A stretch of 64,000 bases of DNA, from contig VJWM01000106.1 in the NCBI GenBank assembly GCA_010909165.1, positions 868,001-932,000 on the forward strand. Direction: 5' to 3'. Position numbers and translations under genes: made by a program. This document shows, piece by piece, positions 46,243 through 58,316 of the stretch. How positions within the stretch are numbered: position 1 is the stretch's first letter; each line of letters opens with the position of its first letter. The DNA comes from Anthoceros angustus (Eukaryota; Streptophyta; Anthocerotopsida; Anthocerotales; Anthocerotaceae). Below the pieces are notes generated by a model. That model saw nothing but the letters and a program-made list of their open reading frames with translations, ran no database searches and was not told the origin of the DNA.

Positions 46243-47098
46243 TCATCTGAATCTGGTCAACAGCTTGGTGGGTCTTCCAAAAGACATCAGAGATGTTATT
46301 GCCCCGGCAAGCTTCCCTGCACTTCTCTCACTCAGTCTGCTGGTTCTCACCACTCGACCTGTAGTGTGTGCCAGCACGGGCTTCAAAGATTCAGCAGGGT
46401 CTGGATGATGTGCAGTCAATGCTGCAATCCTCGCATCTACCCAAGGAGGGTTGTGCTCACTGCCAATCCACAAACCCTTTTCCGTTATGTTGTCCACAAA
46501 ATGTAGGGACGTCTTCCTTCTCTTGCTGAGCATGTCGTCAGACCTCTGTTTATGCTTTTCAAAGAACTTCTCCCACAACTCGGCCGGCTTCGATGCGCTC
46601 GCCGAGCTCATCCTCTATTTTCCCGCTCGCGGTGCCATTCTCGCGAGTCCCTAGACCACGAGATGCATTCTTCCTACTTATTAAGGTCCTGCAGCTGTCC
46701 AGCAATAACGTCCAAGAAAGGCAGAAATTCTGCTCCCAATTTGCTCTCTTTAGGGGTTGCCCCCACCTCCTCGGAGCAGGTCGAGGGGCATAGTCTGCCT
46801 CGCCAGTCGGTTCCACACTACTTGCACCGATCGCGACCCCGACCAGGTATGACCTCTCCAGGTCCGTTCGTTCCTGGTGTCTCTGGCGCAGCTTTTCTCT
46901 CCACCTACTCTGACCCATGTTGCCCTCAACAGGTTCCCGGCCTAGTACTTGGAGATAAGCGAGGCGGCTTTCAGCATTCGGATTCTGCCATCCGGCTCTT
47001 CTCCATACCCGTTCACCAATACCTTTCAATAGGTTTTCTCCATCACTCCCGCGGACCAATGCTTGTTCCACCATAGCCAGCGGCACAAAATTCCTCAT
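46243..47098 (-). other. Two overlapping unidentified open frames
   Basis: Two minus-strand frames (47098-46559, 179 codons; 46611-46243, 122 codons) overlap by about 50 bp in different phases and might be one sequence split by a frameshift. They contain Arg-rich GERVWRRAGWQNPNAES and ELWEKFFEKHKQRSDDMLSK. I do not recognise the family; a decayed transposon gene is possible. Confidence 0.3.
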
Positions 47099-47198
47099 CT
47101 TTGGCTGCCCATAGATAATGCCTCACAGCTGTTGTCCAATTTGTGGTCACATACAGCTGAGATTTGTCTTGGCTCTGTTACCAAACGTCCCAACCTGG

Positions 47199-47330
47199 AA
47201 TTTCTACCCTCAAATCGGACTTGACCCTCAAGAATGGCTATGTATTTTCACGAGAGGTTCCTACCCTCTGATCGATCAGACTTGAGCCTCAAGAATGGCT
47301 ATGTATTTTCGCGAGAGGTTCCTGTTTGTA
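47199..47330. repeat. Two-copy tandem repeat of about 70 bp
   Basis: CTCAAGAATGGCTATGTATT followed by TTC.CGAGAGGTTCCT occurs twice (from about 47228 and about 47292), each preceded by a TACCCTC...GACTTGA block. Confidence 0.75.
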
Positions 47331-49015
47331 CATCCTTGGTGGTGCAGGCCAAGAAGGCCCAGCCACCTGTGCTAAACGGGATTTAATCCCGTTCAACAGG
47401 CTATTCAGCAAATTCCTCGACTTATCCTAATTACCCTTATTTCCTAATTACAGGAAATAAAAATATGTCTGAAATATCCTGATACCTGTTCAGGCTAAGA
47501 ACTTGCAGTGTTTTAAGTTATGTATATCATCCTTGATTGGGACGCTGGACTCCCTAAAGCAAGTTCTTAAGATAATGGAACATAAAGATAATTGCAAAGT
47601 TTGCTTTTACTCCATTCTATACTACAGTTTATACTACCGTTATATCACATCGTGCATAATGCCTTCCATCCAAGCCATTAGTGCCTTCCATCCGAGCCAT
47701 TAGAACGTAGCATGCTAGTTTGCAGTTATTTCATCATCAAACTCACTTAACATTTTTCTTACTTCAAATATGTATAAGATAATAATCGTGGAGACATTAC
47801 TTTATTACATTTAAAAGATTATAGATAATGGTACAAAAAATTTAATTTAGGTTATATAAATTTTAATATTTCATATTATTGATATAAGTAACTATTATAA
47901 AGAGAATACTTAATTTTTATTTTCAAATAATATGGATATTATCTAGATCCGTCCTTAAATCTAAAAACTATTTATTTAAAAATATGTGCGTATAATTATG
48001 TATTATATATATAACTGGGTACATATACATATTTTTTGCAGTGCCTAATTTTATAGATTAGTTTTACTTTACCAAATGGCCCGCATGGATAAAAACATGG
48101 TCCACTAGGCAGTCAGTTGCATAAATAGCTATATAACCTATGGTATATCCCACACCATAAAAGATATCCAAGTTTACCCAAGTAGTAGGAATTTTTATTT
48201 GGATGCGGTTATCATGTATAGGTTGATTCATAGAAAATTGGGAATGAGTGCAAATTGAAAAGATGAGAACGAAGAAAGGTTGATCACGTCACATATTTAT
48301 TTTTCCATACAAGGGATGTGAGCATAGCAGATATAAAAACTAATCTCATAAGATGCAAATCTTAAGTGCGCAGTGTGGAAAAAGGCAAGAAATACCTCTC
48401 CAGCCGCCACTCCACTTATGAAGCATTCCATCTTGAATGAGCAGCAAGGCGAACTCAGATATAGCAAAAGACAACAATGAAGATGATGCGACGATGTTCC
48501 ATGATGGTGATGGTAACCAAACAACAATTTTTCATACGGTATCAAAGGTAAAATGCTATTCAAAATTCATACCATCGAAATTTTTTTCTTTTGAGAATAG
48601 GACTGAAAAGTCTCTCTAGGTGGGTGTCGGGTATGAGAACATCGATGGACAAAACAGACTATAAAGAAAATATAAATACTACTAAAAAAATTTAAGCTAA
48701 ACTGCTATGGAGTTTTCTAGTGGAGAAATTAGTCCACGAAAAGAAGGAAATAGAGTACATAAGATAATTAAGAACAGAGACATAGACCAATTAACTTTTA
48801 AGCTTTTCTGACTACATCACGAGCTAAACATATAGGAATATATAACATAGGATCTATGTTATGATATTTATAAATATATATTATAAAATAATAAAGTTGA
48901 AAAATAATATAACAACATAACTATAAGCATATCAAACATTATAACATATTCATTATGAAAACCTCACCTAGATTTACTACAAAACTTTGGTGTAACAATA
49001 TACATCCTATTATTT

Positions 49016-50857
49016 TTAATATTCCCTTGCAAGAAATTCATCCAATTCTGCATCATCAGCATCATTTCCATCTCTATCTTTTTTAAGATTTCTTCTCTTG
49101 CGCCAAATATATGATCGAAACATAATAGGAGGCCCTTTTCTTTTAAAAATAGGAGCCCTAGCACGGGCTAAACTTCGTTGTCTCCTTTCCTCTTGTTCCT
49201 GTTTTTGTTGAAGCAATTTTGCTGCACGCATTCTATACCTTCTTTCCTTCTCCCTTATCTTCTCAGTTTGAATGACAAAGTCAACTGGGATATGTTCAAT
49301 TGTGGCCAAACATTCTTCTAACTTGGCCTCTATATTTGTGAGCATTTGGAGTGTACCTTGAGAGACATCATAATCTAACCCACATCTTGGATAAATTTCA
49401 ATTACCTTACCTGCAATTTGCTCAAAAGAAACCTCATGTTTTTTATCCTCCACGTTTACAGTAGTTTGAGTTTGAAGTGTTTTATGCCTCTCTTCCTCGT
49501 TCTGGATAGCCAGCTCCAAGTCCTTTAGTTGTGAACGTAGGCTCGCTATCTTAGCATCGTTTTTCATTCGTGTAGCTTTATATTTGTTTTGGAGTGACTC
49601 AAGAGCATCTTCAGTATCTTGGCTCTGTTGCATAAGGGCTAGATTTTCTCCCTCCAATTCTCCAAATAATTCTAATAATTGATTCGGTTGTTCGAAGTAC
49701 ATTTTTTCCTCCAATTCATCTTCAATGTCATTTTCTTCTTCGTCCTCCTCATCATCAATATCCCGTATTCTAACTGACATCTTCTCTGCACGTTCTATCT
49801 TTTCTACACGCCCTATATTCTTGTGTGCACTTTCTTGAGCTTTCTTTTCTTTTAGCTCCAAAATCATTTCTTGCCTCAACAACTTTTGTTCCTCTAGCCA
49901 CTCTTTTGGAGTGAGACTCACTAGGAAGTCTTTGTATTTTTTGCAGTCCTCAAATTGTTCTTCAAGTTTGTTCACATCGCTCCGCAGCATTGCAATAATA
50001 CCGTTAAGCTTTTTAATTTCGGAGACTTTATCTTGCTTGATTTTTACCTGAAATTCAGCATTTTTTATTGCTTCTTGTACTCTTTCATCATTTTGCTTCA
50101 AAAAAGCATCAAATTGCATTGTGTCTTCTTCAAGCATGTCTTCACTTTTTCTCAAAGCTTCCTCACGTTGAAAAGTTTTATCTTCAAGTTTCCTGATTTC
50201 AGCACGTTTAATGTCAAGACTCATTTGTACGAGAAATATTTCTCTTTTTTTTTGGATGAACTCTTTCATATTTTCTTTCTCTCTGTGATAATGACTAGTC
50301 TGAAGAATTGGAGTAACTGGGTTTTCTTCCATTACTTTTGCCATTTCTATATCCATTTGCTTTAGAATGCTTTTCAATGCATTTGAGCCAATTGTAGCGC
50401 CCATCCTTGAAGCAAATGTTGTCCTTTCTGCAAGTGGAAGAGTTTGGATTCGTTTGATTTCTTGTCTTTCTCGAATTTTCTCTTCACCTCTAATCTGAAA
50501 TACTTTCTCATCAGGTGGCATAACAAATGGTATTTCATACCACTCATTACAAAGTATCTCCTCTTTGTCAATATGGTCAGGAGATGGAGAATTTTCAGAA
50601 GGTGATTGCCAACTACTTTCTCCAATTCCAACTTTATCCTTAAGATTTGCACCATTATCATGACTATGCGGGGAAGTGGGTCTTGATGGAAGTTGGAGAG
50701 AAGTTGAAGTTGTATCAGAAATATCATCGTTACTGCCTAATCTAGTTTCAGATTTAGTTGAATTAACTGATACTATATCTACATCATTTTGTTTAAGAGT
50801 AGGACTGGCTCCCGACTCTGGCACAAGTGATGCTCTTTTAAGTACGGTAGCTGACAT
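49016..50857 (-). CDS. CFAP100: CFAP100/MIA1-like axonemal coiled-coil protein (DUF4200)
   Basis: In Chlamydomonas, FAP100 (MIA1) with FAP73 forms the MIA complex that links to the inner dynein arm I1 and tunes flagellar beating; human CCDC37/CFAP100 is about 610 aa. This intronless frame encodes 613 aa. N-terminal 90 residues are Ser-rich. NEWYEIPFVMPPDEKVFQIRG starts the conserved part. The DUF4200 coiled coil spans about 195-330 (KKREIFLVQMSLDIKRAEIR, LEEDTMQFDAFLKQNDE, YKDFLVSLTPKEWLEEQ). An acidic DIDDEEDEEENDIEDELEEK stretch is followed by more coiled coil and a basic tail. In land plants such genes persist only where sperm are motile, so this marks a lineage with swimming sperm. Codon use is strongly AT-rich. 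No other gene lies close by. Confidence 0.9.
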   Translation of the reverse strand: MSATVLKRASLVPESGASPTLKQNDVDIVSVNSTKSETRLGSNDDISDTTSTSLQLPSRPTSPHSHDNGANLKDKVGIGESSWQSPSENSPSPDHIDKEEILCNEWYEIPFVMPPDEKVFQIRGEEKIRERQEIKRIQTLPLAERTTFASRMGATIGSNALKSILKQMDIEMAKVMEENPVTPILQTSHYHREKENMKEFIQKKREIFLVQMSLDIKRAEIRKLEDKTFQREEALRKSEDMLEEDTMQFDAFLKQNDERVQEAIKNAEFQVKIKQDKVSEIKKLNGIIAMLRSDVNKLEEQFEDCKKYKDFLVSLTPKEWLEEQKLLRQEMILELKEKKAQESAHKNIGRVEKIERAEKMSVRIRDIDDEEDEEENDIEDELEEKMYFEQPNQLLELFGELEGENLALMQQSQDTEDALESLQNKYKATRMKNDAKIASLRSQLKDLELAIQNEEERHKTLQTQTTVNVEDKKHEVSFEQIAGKVIEIYPRCGLDYDVSQGTLQMLTNIEAKLEECLATIEHIPVDFVIQTEKIREKERRYRMRAAKLLQQKQEQEERRQRSLARARAPIFKRKGPPIMFRSYIWRKRRNLKKDRDGNDADDAELDEFLAREY

Positions 50858-52015
50858 TGTGATGCTTACTTGTATAATACGTAATTCACGGTTAAATCAT
50901 AAATTAATAACAATAGAATTAAATACCTAAATATTATCCCACTTAATTTGACTTATTTGCATAAAATAAGAAGAACTTGGAGACTTTATAAATATGAAGA
51001 CATGGGAAGTCCCGTTTACACTGAGACGATGCAAAACAACCCTTAACACGGCCCTAGGCCAAGGGGGATTAGCCTCCCGCCCCCCTCCCCCGATTGTCCA
51101 TAGTCTTGAATAAGGAACGGCCTACTTACCATCGGAGCTAAAGATGCTGCGTCCCCCATATTTGAAGTCCGTCCTCAAATTTTTTTGCATTTACCAGCAC
51201 CCTCTGCAGAACGATGATTACTCATTGCCGGAAGAAAGCCACTACACAAGAAAGAGGTGTGTCCAAATGGCTTAGGCCAAATGGACACACATTTATAAGA
51301 GCGTCATTATTAAGCATCCTGCGCTTAGATCGGTAGACTTAAATAGAATTTATTTTATTTTTACCTTCAATTTATGGACCCATGGGCAAGGACTTCTCAA
51401 GGTTTATCAAGGCTCATGCTAAAGCATACCACATCCACATTTATAAGAACGAGAAGCATCTAGGTATATGCTGCTATGATATGCTTATTGCAAAAGTGAC
51501 ATGTTAAGAATAATATGTAATCCTGCATCATGAACTTGCATCATAAAATAAGTATATATATTAATATAACTATTTTTAATATTTCATGACGAAGGTCAAT
51601 CTTTAGTTCAGCAATTTTAGCTGCTACCAAAATAAAAAATTTTATGTGCTCAATCAACTACGACAATCTCCGACCGTACTTGAGACCTTCCCTCATTCCT
51701 GAGCCGTATGGATAATTAAGAACTTTGAGAATTTTGCCGTCGTCAGAGAATATTCCCGCCGTTTAGCGGCTCAGACAGCGGCCACGCTCAAGGTTTTCCA
51801 GCTGGCATACATTTCAACGCAAAGATCAATATCGTAAACACAAAGCTGCTGCACTCCATGGAGGTGCTGTTTGAGCTTAGATAGTCATTCTTGGGGATGG
51901 AATCTGCTAAGAAAATTTGCTGTGGACACGCTGACCTTACAATACGGACGAGTCGATCTCACCTAGCTACAAGAAATCTACATGCATATAGGCAGAGCTG
52001 TCTGCCCGGCAACAG
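50858..52015. other. Intergenic region, CFAP100 promoter side to helicase 3' end
   Basis: AT-rich near CFAP100, with a C-rich patch at about 51061-51095 and one copy of the dispersed SINE-like repeat (51258-51353). No gene supported. Confidence 0.55.
51258..51353 (+). repeat. Dispersed SINE-like repeat, copy 1
   Basis: Contains GTCCAAATGGCTTAGGCCAA, then ATGGACACAC.TTTATAAGA and CTTAGATCGGTA. Related copies are at 60340 and 61501, all in the same orientation. This copy is truncated. Confidence 0.7.
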
Positions 52016-54560
52016 TTATGCCAGACCAGCCTCCTTCAATACTTCTTCGAATGCGTCGTCGTCGTTATATTGTACCTGAATAAGGAGGAACAGTGACATC
52101 AGACTAGCTACAGGAAGAAAAACATAAACATGGGACAAAATACAGAGAGAAAGCAGTCAACAAGCGCCGTGACTCCATGCAAGTCTAAGACCTCTCACAT
52201 TAGGAATAATGCGGTTGAAATGCCGTGCGATTTTGTCGAGATCTCGTTCATCCTGCTCACTCACCACCAAATTAAAGGCAGCACCTGGCATGAGATCCAT
52301 TCTCGAGAAATTAGCATTCTGAAGCCACAGAGGCAACTTCATCAACAAGCCCAATACTATGGCACTGTTTATACCTTTGCGACCAAATCGTCCACTCCGT
52401 CCAATCCTGTGCAGATAAACTTCGTAGTCGGGCTCATATGGACGGTTTTGCTTAACCGGAATATCAAAATTCACAACTAAAGTCACCTGCAATTGAATAC
52501 AAAGACTCACATTATCGATTTGAGATTGACGAGAGGCCACGAAAGCCCTAGACAAACGCACTCACGTACCTGTGCCTGGTCAAATCCTCTCGCCAGCAAA
52601 TCTGTTGCTATTAGGATCTTTGTCTCTCCAGACCTAAACTCTCGAATGACGCGATCTCGATCATCGTGGCTGAGTCCCCCTTGGATTGAAGTGCACTTGT
52701 GTCCATCTGCTTCTAACCTTCTGTGCAACTCACTGGCACTGCTTCTGCTTCGCACGAAAATGATGGACTGACCAAGCTTTTCTGCTACTGGAAATATTCG
52801 GTCCCTCAATACTTCAATCTTATCCAGCGGGGTTGGACACTTCACTCGATACTGCTTGATTACGTCCAGTGATAAGTTCTCTTTGGGGACAAATATAAAG
52901 TTCGCTCTCTGGACAGTCTTCAGAGCAAATTGCTTCACTTGTTCACTGTAAGTAGCTGAGAAAAGTAATATCTGCCAGGAGCGCACCACACACAGCTTGC
53001 TTCAGCAGACGTGCACCAATTCATAGCGCAACGGGAGAAAAAGAAAAAAGTAACAAGACGAGCTCCTACCTGGAAGTCTCCCCCTCTGGACCTGCTTACG
53101 TCCTTGATGATCCGTTCAGAATCGTCCTTGAAGCCATACTGCAGGTGCCAACAGCAAGTATTACTGAACACCAAACCCTGAGGACAACTACGTTCCGAGA
53201 AGAAATACTCGGCTACAACGGCTAACAAGGTCAAGCTAATATCCCATTACGAAACGCCTCCATAACTCTCATAAAAAAGATGGGCATGGCTTCCTCGCAC
53301 ACCTGATCTAACATATGGTCTGCTTCATCGAAGACAAGCACTTTGATAGTTCTGGTATTCAAAATCTTATCCTTCGTCATCCACCTCTTCAAGGTACCTG
53401 GAGTGCCTATCACAACCTGATCCACCACTAGCCCACGCCTTGTAGAGGAGAGCAAGCTTGACTCAGTCGGAATAGCAAGCACCGATGTGATACCAGTATA
53501 CTTTCCCATTTTCAGCAAAACCTCCTGATTCTGCACACACCAAAACCTCCCTGTGAAACTTGTCCGATAAGCACAACCCGAGCGGCAGCAGCGGCAACAC
53601 CACCATCAATCTACCACATGGTAACACTGCCACTTTCCAGGCCAGCAGGTTCAAGCCACCATCCACACCGACCTGAATAGCCAACTCCCTAGTCGGACAA
53701 ACACAGAGAGCCTGCGGAGCTCTCAAAGTCGGGTCCACTCGGCTAAGCATCCCAAGCACAAAGCACGTGGTTTTTCCTGATCCGTTATGTGCCTGCGCAA
53801 TCAGGTTCTGATACGGCGGCATGACTATCATCGGCAAAGTAATCGCCTGAATTTTGCTCGGCCTCTCAAACTTCATTTCCGAGTAGATCCCTTGCAGCAG
53901 GGCCGGACTCAGCAACAAGTCCTCGAACGAACTAGCCGACTCATAGGGAGTGTTGGGATCGGCAAGCACTTTCTTGATCTGTGTGTCGGACAACGCCTCC
54001 ACATCCTCGTTCAGCTGCGGCGCCTGCAAAGCTACCTCCGGCGTGTCCAATTTCTCGCCATCTTCCACTTTCAGCGATTCAAATGACAGTCCTCCTATCA
54101 GATCTGCCGTCGTCCCCGTCTGAGTCTCCTCCTCTTCCTTCTTTTCAGTCTGCTTCGCCTCTTCCTTTCCCTGCACCTTCTCCTTAACCTGGTCCTTCTC
54201 CTTCACCACCTCCTCCTCCCCCGCCTTCTCGTTCACCTGCTCCTTCTCCTCCCCATTCTCCTTCACCTGCTCCTTTCCCGTCACCTGTTCCTTCTCCTCA
54301 TCCTTCACCTGCTCCTTCTCCCCCTGCTTCTCCTTCACCTGCTCCTTCTCCCCCTGCTTCTCCTTCACCTGCTCCTGCTTTTGCTCCTTCTCCTGCTCCT
54401 TCTCCTTCGCCATCACCGGCGTTCCAACCCGCTCCTCCTGTTCCTGCTCCTTGACCGCCACCGTCACGGCCGGGGCTTCATCCTGGGCCGCGTTCTGAGG
54501 CGGGTCCACCTTCAACGAGCCCAGCGCCTGGCCGGCCAGGTCCTCATCTGACGAGTTCAT
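52016..54560 (-). CDS. LOS4: DEAD-box RNA helicase, LOS4/DBP5 (DDX19) type
   Basis: ATP-dependent mRNA-export helicase; known orthologues remodel mRNPs at the cytoplasmic face of the nuclear pore. Seven exons (minus): 54560-53673, 53530-53303, 53138-53070, 52971-52570, 52486-52375, 52284-52199, 52075-52016; 614 aa. Motifs: [21 protein letters not shown] motif [13 protein letters not shown], Walker [30 protein letters not shown] at the exon 2 end ([13 protein letters not shown]), SAT ([11 protein letters not shown]), [16 protein letters not shown] and [13 protein letters not shown]. It ends [10 protein letters not shown], as in the family. The N-terminus is about 100 residues longer than usual and carries KEKEQ-type repeats (about 50-140). 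The start is the first ATG before an acidic leader. Confidence 0.94.
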
Positions 54561-55311
54561 TCCCGCTCCGTCCTAAACCCTTCCGCTTTCGCAAAACCCG
54601 GCCAAAACACTGTTCTCAGAGCTCTTTAATATACATAGCCGGGAACTCGCACCTTTCTCCAGATTCGAGGACAATTTCACGTAATAATAATACATTTATA
54701 ACACCTAAAAAGTCTTCATGTGACCGTTGGCCCGGTACCTGCTTCACGCTTCGTTCTTGCACAGCGGGCCTCGGCCTGTCAGTGAATTCCAGCTCTCTCG
54801 CTTCATCTGCTGCGGTCGATTCTGCTCCAGCCTCCAGCCTGGCTTTGTCTGAGCGAGCTGGAGAAATCTGCGTCGGTTTCCAGAGACGCACGTTTGTGCG
54901 GCTGGCGGGATTGGACTTCTGCGGTTTCTGGTGCTCGTCTGGTTACACTTTGAGGTGATTCTCGTGAAGCATGTTTCTCCAGGGAGCCGCTCAAGAGGTG
55001 CCGAATTGCGTGTGAATCGCCTTGTTTGGTTGATGGGTTTGCAGGATCCGGCACTGCGGGGAGCTTCGAATTGCTGACGGGTTGTACGGTGGAGAAGGCG
55101 GTTTGGCGGGCGGGGATGAAGCTCCCATGGCTCAGGAGCATTACGGGGATGGGAGTGATGTTCGGTGAACCGATTCCTGGCAATTCACTGCGTCGATTGT
55201 TCCTGCCTCTTGCCTGACGTTTGATTTTTCTGCGTGGGTGTGGGTATGCTGTGTGAGTTGTAGTGTAGGTTGTCTGCATGTGGCTGTGTCTTGCAGGAGA
55301 GTACAGTAGGA
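54561..55311. promoter_or_regulatory. Bidirectional intergenic region between helicase and CDC20
   Basis: The two start codons are 751 bp apart and diverge. A likely 5' UTR intron acceptor (cttgcag at 55290-55296) lies 15 bp before the CDC20 ATG. A shared or bidirectional promoter is inferred from the arrangement; no specific element was identified. Confidence 0.5.
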
Positions 55312-57367
55312 ATGGTGACAACTGTGCGAGTCGGAGAGAAGCCAATTCGCGGACGAGCTGGTAGGCAACGGCCTTCGAACCTGCTCATTCCCAGTAATGG
55401 AAGAAATCTCTCACAGTTTCAGGTGAGAGGGTCATGCAGTAGAGCATTTTTGTATGTTTCAGTGCTGCCTCAGCTGATGGGTTGCGTCTGAAACAGGGTG
55501 ACAGGTTTATCCCAACCCGGAGTTCCATGGATCTGGATGTTGCCAACTTCAACTTGCTGAGGGTCACTAAGGATAATGCAGCTTCAAATTTAGAGGTTTC
55601 CTCTCCTATTAAGGTTGAACACTGTTCCTAGCCACTGTTAGCTCAGCTCTTCGGGTGTGATGGGCGGCCTGCAGTTTTTTGTTGATTGGGAGGCATTCGA
55701 TTTTTGTGCAGGAGGAGTATAAGCGGCAACTTGCTGAGAATCTGTTGCATGATGTCTCAGCATTGGACAGCCCCAAAATTCTGTCATTCAAACAGAAAAA
55801 TCCTTCTTCACCTTGTTCCTTGCAAGCTGACAAAGCTGGGTTGAGTGTTCCTTCAGCAAAAGCTTTCAGGCACATACCACAGGTCAGTGTCTTCTCATGC
55901 ATCCGATGGAGAGCTGGAGTATCACTTGTCTGACTGGTAGAAGGTTTCTGTTCCTTGTGCAGTCGCCAGTGAGGATCCTGGATGCACCCGAGTTGGTCGA
56001 TGACTACTACTTGAATCTTCTGGACTGGAGCTCCAACAATGTGGTGGCAGTGGCGCTGGGCACCTCGGTCTACTTGTGGTATGCTGATAGTGGAGAAATA
56101 AAGAAACTGATGAACGCATCTGGGGAGGAAGACTTTGTAACCAGTATCTCATGGGCTGAAGATGGGAAGCATATTGCCATAGGACTGAACAGCAGTGAGA
56201 TACAACTGCTAGATGTGATGGAAACACGCAAGGTTTGTTCGTCACTCTAGAGACTTCGCCTACATGCTTTCACTGCCTGGGAGCATAAGTGTTGACACCC
56301 TTATTTCTATATCAAGGTTAGGAGCATGCAAGGGCATCGGTCACGTGTTGGAAGTTTGGCTTGGAATGGATCAACACTTACATCGGGAGGTCGGGACGGC
56401 AACATTTTGAACCACGATGGTACAGCTCTTACCAGGAATGGCTGTTTCATTCACTTGCTTGGTTTTTTGTCAGCCGCTTTCACGATTTACTCACATGCCC
56501 TATGTCGCTATGTGGTTGTTTCTGCAGTGCGGATACGAAACCATATCTCCTCAGTTCTTTCCGGTCACACGCAAGAAGTCTGTGGACTTAAGTGGTCCCC
56601 GTCTGGACAACATCTGGCAAGCGGGGGAAATGACAACGTTCTGTGCATATGGGATGCAAGTCACATAAGTGCAGCAAGACCAGGACAACAGAGCGCGTCC
56701 TTCCTGTACAAAATTGATCAGCACCAGGCAGCAGTGAAAGCCCTTGCATGGTGTCCATTCCAGCGCAACTTACTAGCATCTGGGGGAGGTACAGCTGATC
56801 GGTGCATCAAGTTCTGGAATACACACACGGGGGCTTGCATCAAAAGCGTGGACACGCTATCACAGGTTTGTCAGTCGTTTCCTAAAATGCTCACCCTTGT
56901 TCCTGGACGCATCCACATTTCTCTTGATTATATACCATGGTTTGCTCCGCTTACAGGTGTGTGCACTGGAATGGAGTCCATTTCAAAAGGAAATTTTGAG
57001 CAGCCATGGTTTTAGTCTCAACCAGCTGTGTTTGTGGAAGTATCCCACGATGGTGAAGATAGCCGAACTCAGGGGTCATACTGCCCGTGTCTTACATCTC
57101 GCTCAGGTCAGTAAAGCTCAGGAAGATATCAACCAGGTCCTTGTGTTTGTCAAGCAGCTAATCTGTTGCACCTACCTGTTGCTCCCATTCGATGCTGATT
57201 AGACTACGTATTTCTGACAGAGCCCAGACGGAAGGGAAGTCGTGTCTGCTGCTGCAGACGAGACACTAAGATTTTGGAACGTTTTCGACTCACCTTTGTC
57301 ACATAAGAAGCTCTCTCGCTCTGCTGGAGCACAGGCCGAGAGGATGTCCACGCGGGGCATACGGTAG
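55312..57367 (+). CDS. CDC20: CDC20-type APC/C activator
   Basis: Substrate adaptor of the anaphase-promoting complex; drives metaphase-anaphase transition. Eight exons: 55312-55422, 55497-55595, 55712-55882, 55963-56232, 56317-56419, 56528-56865, 56957-57106, 57221-57367; 462 aa, normal for CDC20. C-box DRFIPTR (39-45) with CDC20-like [13 protein letters not shown] after it; [17 protein letters not shown]; then [24 protein letters not shown] begins seven WD40 repeats (about 130-440), including [49 protein letters not shown] and [20 protein letters not shown]. The C-terminal Ile-Arg tail that docks on APC3 is present (RGIR). CDH1/FZR is less likely because of the VRIR...[12 protein letters not shown] context and the N-terminus. 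Intron 2 has a weak donor (GTTTCC). Confidence 0.93.
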
Positions 57368-58316
57368 ATCGTGTCAACAAGAACACAGTGGACCTGGTTG
57401 AGCTCGATACTTCTTTGTAAATTGTTGTACATCCTAGGCACTTGAAATCAGATTGAAACGCAAAGTGGGTACAATATTGATTCTTTCACAAGGAGCATTG
57501 CTGCCCCAAACTTGATGGAGGTAGGAAGCGCGCATTGACAGTCTTATGTACCTAGTGCAGAATGCTTAGAAGATGGCTTCGAAGAGGAGGCTGGATCACT
57601 ACCAGCCTGTCACCCTTGTTGGGATAGGAATTGAATTGAGTGGCTTGCGTGTTCATGCTTTTTACAACATTCCAGATCGCCTCCAGCCATACGAGGGTTT
57701 CCACTACCGAGTATGTCATAGGATATGAGTAGATACTGCAATGTCGTAGAATCGGGTGGTACTTTTCGACAGCCCTTCACAAAGAGGTTACAAAGTCCAG
57801 CTCTTCGTCTGCCCCTGGTTGCCTGATCCATGCCCTCGTTGCGTCGAGTTGCGCCGCTCATGGCCGCTTCAGGGTTGGGCTCCCCAAGCTTCGAGAGCAT
57901 CCACAGCCCGCATGAGCTGCTCTTATCGACACCCCTTGTTCAATCGTTCAATCGACACAGCTTCGAATCCCAGAGAATCCGAAACTCGTGGCAAAGGTCG
58001 TCAGGCTGCTTCCATCTCCATGCGTGATGATTCCGTAAATGCCCACCTTACGAAAGCAGCAAATGCGAGCGCACAAAGATGCCATTCTAATGCGATGCAT
58101 CTTCAGAATGGCATCTTCAAATAGCATGGTGGGCAGTCGCAAGAACCAGAATATCTTTCTGATAGATTTCTAATTAGGGTAGCTGATTTCCCTTTGCGAA
58201 CCCTGTAGAGAGTGTGGTCTGTATTTTTCTGCCGTCTCAGAGCCTTTAGACTCTGTGTTCTTATTTAGCTACCTACTCATGCTATGAAGCTCTTGAAGTT
58301 CATGGTGTGATTTTCT
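57368..58316. other. Intergenic region, CDC20 to VWA protein
   Basis: CDC20 3' flank and presumed VWA promoter. An intron acceptor-like ttgcaattgcag near 58337-58348 raises the possibility that the VWA gene has an upstream exon here. No repeat or other gene seen. Confidence 0.45.

Larger units (their letters stand above)
42801..49015. other. 6.2-kb gene-poor stretch
   Basis: The first 0.4 kb should be the SUA-like promoter. Then follow short direct repeats (two 23-bp units near 43891-43937, three GCACGACG-containing units near 43965-44036), a PPR E-domain relic (about 45590-46071), two overlapping unidentified minus-strand frames (46243-47098), a two-copy repeat of about 70 bp (about 47199-47330) and very AT-rich DNA (47.7-49.0 kb). 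A frame ending SLCCRCGCNKPHM near 44117 vaguely resembles a retroelement zinc knuckle, but this is weak. Confidence 0.55.

Noticed and set aside
55312-57367. Call as CDH1/FZR/CCS52 instead of CDC20
   Set aside because: The N-terminus, the [11 protein letters not shown] sequence after the C-box and the [16 protein letters not shown] context fit CDC20. Both types share the WD40 core and Ile-Arg tail, so the distinction rests on these regions.
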